From positions 1 through 64,000 of the forward strand of contig JAJEIE010000009.1 in assembly GCA_022827625.1 (NCBI GenBank): a stretch of DNA of 64,000 bases, given 5' to 3'. A program made the translations under genes and the position numbers. Under the pieces are notes generated by a model. The model did no database searches. It saw only the letters and a list, made by a program, of their open reading frames with translations, and was not told the DNA's origin. Positions 61,561 through 64,000 of the stretch are shown here, piece after piece (positions within the stretch are counted from its first letter, which is position 1; each line of letters begins with the position of its first letter). The stretch is from Candidatus Poribacteria bacterium (GTDB taxonomy: Bacteria; Poribacteria; WGA-4E; WGA-3G).

Positions 61561-62256
61561 ATGGCAACTGAGATAAAACAGCACCATATCCCTTCTGCCC
61601 CTACAGACGCGTCGATATTTTACCCTGAAGAGGACGGAAAACCCATGGCAGTCAGCGATCTTCACAGATGGATCCTCACGCGGACTTTACAAGTGCTTGA
61701 CGCGTATTTTGAACAACATCCGGAGGTCTATGTCTCTGGCGATATACTCATGTATTATGTAGAGGGAGACCCGCGTAAATCGGTTTCGCCCGATGTCTTG
61801 GTCGCTTTCGGTTTAAGCAAGAAACCCCGTGGAAACTATAAGGTATGGGAGGAAGGCAAAGTCCCCGATTTCGTGATGGAATTCAGCAGCAAAACCACGT
61901 ATCAAAATGATTTAAGGCACAAGAAGGAACTCTACGCCTTACTGGGGATCCAAGACTATCTCCTCTATGATGCGGAGGGTCTGTATCTACCGTCTCCGTT
62001 GATGGGTTTTACCTTAGTAGATGGTGTGTATGTTCCGATTTCAGCCGGTGTGGATGGCGGTCTGCACTCCTCTGCCCTCAGTTTAGATTTTCATGTTTCC
62101 GACGCGGGTGATGTGGGTTTAAGGATCTATGATCCGGTTGCAGGTGCGTGGCTTCAAACGCCGGCGGAGGCAGCAACCACACGCGCAGAAAACGCAGAAG
62201 CCGAAGCTGCACGCCTCCGAGAAGAACTCGCCCGCTTGCAAGCACGCGGCAATTAA
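61561..62256 (+). CDS. Uma2-family protein with coiled-coil tail
   Basis: 231 residues from the ATG at 61561 (AAAAGGAGC upstream); an in-frame ATG at 61459 overlaps the promoter. Uma2/DUF820 fold of the PD-(D/E)xK superfamily: SGDILMYYVEGDPRKSVSPDVLVAFG, VPDFVMEFSSKTTYQNDLRHKKELYALLGIQDYLLYD, with Asp and Glu at the expected places but Ser-Ser-Lys-Thr in place of a plain ExK. The last 30 residues (TRAENAEAEAARLREELARLQA) form a coiled coil. The family is abundant in cyanobacteria and related genomes and its role is unclear. Confidence 0.85.
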   Translation: MATEIKQHHIPSAPTDASIFYPEEDGKPMAVSDLHRWILTRTLQVLDAYFEQHPEVYVSGDILMYYVEGDPRKSVSPDVLVAFGLSKKPRGNYKVWEEGKVPDFVMEFSSKTTYQNDLRHKKELYALLGIQDYLLYDAEGLYLPSPLMGFTLVDGVYVPISAGVDGGLHSSALSLDFHVSDAGDVGLRIYDPVAGAWLQTPAEAATTRAENAEAEAARLREELARLQARGN

Positions 62257-62375
62257 CGCTTAGAAACTGACAAAAATGTCATATTAAATTATTTTTTTCA
62301 CAGCAAAAAAACCCGAAAGAAGGCTCTATAAATCCTTACAGGCACTGGGTTGAATGCAGGTAACCGCTGTACACC

Positions 62376-62401
62376 AAAATGTTACACCAGTGTAACATTT
62401 T
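62376..62401. promoter_or_regulatory. Perfect 12-bp palindrome, likely operator of the hen1-pnkp operon
   Basis: Arms AAAATGTTACAC (62376-62387) and GTGTAACATTTT (62390-62401) around a central CA; perfect 12-base arms. It lies immediately before an AAGGAGA (62403-62409) and 35 bases ahead of the Hen1 ATG. Symmetry and placement suit a dimeric repressor site; as a hairpin it is too AU-rich and its loop too short for a good terminator. No candidate regulator gene is in the visible part. Confidence 0.6.
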
Positions 62402-62435
62402 TAAGGAGAATTCCCATAAAATTTGAAACCCTGTT

Positions 62436-63854
62436 ATGCTTTTGACAATATCAACGACACATTCCCCAGCAACAGACATCGGTTATCTGTTACACAAACA
62501 CCCCGCGCGGATGCAATCCTTTAAGATCGCTTTTGGTCAAGCGCACGTCTTTTACCCAGAAGCCCATGCCGAAAGATGCACAGTAGCACTGCTCCTCGAT
62601 ATAGATACCGTTGGACTGACCCGCCGCCCACATGGACGATTCGGGGAGAATTTCGCACTCGCACCCTACGTCAGTGATCGTCCTTATGTTGCTTCGTCGT
62701 TCCTGAGCGTCGCAATCGCGCAGGTGTTTAGCAGCGCGTTGTCCAGTAGAAGCAAAGAACGTCCAGAACTCGCCGAGACAGCGATTCCTTTAGAGGCAAA
62801 ACTATCCATTCTTCCGTGTCAAGGTGGCGAACAATTGTTGCGGAGACTTTTCGAGCCACTCGGTTATAAGATAACAGTGGAAAGGCACATTTTAGATGCA
62901 CAATTTCCGGCTTGGGGCGAGAGCCGCTACTTCACTGTCACCCTGCAAAACACGTGCCGTTTAAGCGAACTTCTCACGCACCTTTACGTTTTGATTCCGG
63001 TGCTTGACGATGAAAAACACTACTGGGTTGACGAGGCAGAAATTGAGAAACTCTTAAAACACGGTGAAAATTGGCTCGCCGCGCATCCAGAACATGAATC
63101 TATTGTCCGTCGTTACTTGAAACATCTACGTCCGCTTACCAATCAAGCACTCGCCCAATTATGCGATACAGATCCTCAACAAACCGACGAGACCATCCAA
63201 GCAGCAGAAGAAGCACAAGTCGAAGCACCAATCGGTTTGAACGAAGTCCGTTTGCAGAGGGTTACTGAAGCACTCAAACAGTGCGGCGCGAAACGCGTTC
63301 TCGATTTAGGGTGCGGTGAAGGGAAACTTCTTCGTAAGCTCTTGCATGAAAAGCAGTTTGAAGAGATTGTCGGCATGGACGTTTCACACCGTGCCTTGAA
63401 AATCGCGCATGAACGGCTTCATTACGATCGGTTGCCAGAGAACGAAAAAAAACGACTCCGCTTGTTCCAAGGATCGCTCAACTATCGAGATAAACGTCTC
63501 GCTGGATACGACGCAGCTGCGGTTATAGAAGTGATTGAACACTTAGATTTACCACGACTTGCCGCTCTTGAACGAGTCCTTTTTGAATTCGCCCGCCCCT
63601 GGACAGTTGTGCTGACAACACCCAACAGAGAATACAACGTCCAATTTGAGAACCTACAAGCGGGACGCTTCCGACATAAAGACCACCGTTTTGAATGGAC
63701 ACGGGACGAGTTTCAGTCTTGGGCAACCCGTATTTCCGAACGCTTCGGTTATGCCGTTACGTTTCACCCGATCGGACCAACAACTGAAGACGTTGGCGCG
63801 CCAACGCAGATGGCAGTCTTCACCCAAAAAGGTCAGGAAAAACATATAACATGA
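62436..63854 (+). CDS. hen1: 3'-terminal RNA ribose 2'-O-methyltransferase Hen1
   Basis: 472 residues, the usual bacterial length. N-terminal Hen1 domain of unknown fold (MLLTISTTHSPATDIGYLLHKHPARMQSFKIAFGQAHVFYPEA, then LFEPLGYKITVERHILDAQFPAWGESRYFTVTL). C-terminal methyltransferase: motif I VLDLGCGEGKLL at about 289, the metal-binding EVIEH (365-369) and FRHKDHRFEWTRDEF near the end. It adds a 2'-O-methyl group to the repaired RNA 3' end so that ribotoxins cannot cut again. The ATG at 62436 is set by an in-frame stop upstream; its ribosome site is weak. The stop overlaps the pnkp start (ATGATG). Confidence 0.95.
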   Translation: MLLTISTTHSPATDIGYLLHKHPARMQSFKIAFGQAHVFYPEAHAERCTVALLLDIDTVGLTRRPHGRFGENFALAPYVSDRPYVASSFLSVAIAQVFSSALSSRSKERPELAETAIPLEAKLSILPCQGGEQLLRRLFEPLGYKITVERHILDAQFPAWGESRYFTVTLQNTCRLSELLTHLYVLIPVLDDEKHYWVDEAEIEKLLKHGENWLAAHPEHESIVRRYLKHLRPLTNQALAQLCDTDPQQTDETIQAAEEAQVEAPIGLNEVRLQRVTEALKQCGAKRVLDLGCGEGKLLRKLLHEKQFEEIVGMDVSHRALKIAHERLHYDRLPENEKKRLRLFQGSLNYRDKRLAGYDAAAVIEVIEHLDLPRLAALERVLFEFARPWTVVLTTPNREYNVQFENLQAGRFRHKDHRFEWTRDEFQSWATRISERFGYAVTFHPIGPTTEDVGAPTQMAVFTQKGQEKHIT

Positions 63855-64000
63855 TGCTAAGAATCCCTGAACCTTCACTCGTCCTCCTCATCGGACCCTC
63901 AGGTTCAGGCAAGTCCACCTTTGCGAGCAAGCATTTTAAGCCGACCGAAGTCCTCTCATCCGATTTCTGTCGAGGTCTCGTTTCGGACGATGAAACCGAC
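63851..64000 (+). CDS. pnkp: Polynucleotide kinase-phosphatase (Pnkp), N-terminal part only
   Basis: 50 codons, cut by the window edge. MMLRIPEPSLVLLIGPSGSGKSTFASKHF carries the P-loop GPSGSGKST (15-23) of the kinase domain that opens Pnkp; SSDFCRGLVSDDETD continues that family pattern. The full protein normally adds phosphatase and ligase domains and works with Hen1 in RNA repair. The start codon overlaps the hen1 stop. ATG 63854 is an alternative start. Confidence 0.88.
   Translation, partial: MMLRIPEPSLVLLIGPSGSGKSTFASKHFKPTEVLSSDFCRGLVSDDETD

Noticed and set aside
62376-62401. Palindrome as an intrinsic terminator
   Set aside because: The fold is AU-rich with a tiny loop, lies directly before the leader of a gene on the same strand, and perfect symmetry fits a protein-binding site better.
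1-64000. tRNA, rRNA, integrase or transposase genes
   Set aside because: I looked for cloverleaf-like stems with a TTCGA arm and for integrase or transposase motifs in the translations and found none I could defend.

Overview
The window reads as chromosome of an uncultivated, moderately GC-balanced bacterium. The gene repertoire resembles that reported for Candidatus Poribacteria and similar marine or sponge-associated lineages: several phytanoyl-CoA dioxygenase (PhyH) proteins, many sugar isomerases and Gfo/Idh/MocA oxidoreductases, secreted LamG-type lectin proteins, dockerin and cohesin modules, a T9SS-type C-terminal sorting domain, and many palindromic intergenic repeats. The lineage call is inference from gene content; no rRNA or tRNA was seen.

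Layout. 1-4853 (minus): four tandem exported caspase-fold proteins; three keep the His/Cys dyad and one is a two-domain pseudo-caspase lacking all four catalytic residues. 5449-13411: a PhyH protein, a glycogen-synthase-like glycosyltransferase, a small winged-helix protein, glucan phosphorylase, HisB and GlgC, largely a glycogen-turnover block. 13467-19804: a LamG protein, a second PhyH, a GspC-like envelope protein with its own terminator, an FnIII lipoprotein, an outer-membrane barrel and Dtd. 19877-26845: mannonate dehydratase, an inserted methyltransferase plus candidate restriction nuclease, a ThDP decarboxylase and three xylose-isomerase-like TIM-barrel proteins. 27201-33957: an ECF sigma factor fused through a membrane helix to LRR and glycosidase-like domains, followed by a diheme-LRR-cohesin-dockerin-T9SS protein split by a one-base frameshift. 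33992-43340: ceramidase-like hydrolase, luciferase-like oxidoreductase, a branched-chain-type binding lipoprotein, four Gfo/Idh/MocA proteins (three tandem copies with a gene-conversion tract) and a third PhyH. 43495-52747: a run of small exported lectin-like or CBM9-like proteins interrupted by an SDR and an orphan methyltransferase, then a polytopic membrane protein. 52932-58584 (minus): a defence island with a single-chain nuclease-methyltransferase, an ApeA-like HEPN protein and a PIN/Phd toxin-antitoxin pair. 58765-64000: SDR, acetoacetate-decarboxylase-like protein, SodC-like lipoprotein, Uma2 protein and the start of a hen1-pnkp RNA-repair operon with a perfect palindrome at its promoter end.

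Connecting themes. Seven exported proteins with different folds (LamG, other ConA-like, CBM9) end in the same short tail, LAVxxxGKLxxTWGxIK, and an eighth orphan tail lies between genes at 42409-42480. This looks like an undescribed C-terminal address tag, used alongside the T9SS-like tag seen on one protein. Intergenic spaces carry several families of short hairpin repeats. Two of these families show compensatory base changes in the stem, so the fold rather than the sequence appears conserved.

All calls were made by eye from the sequence; no database search or structure prediction was run.
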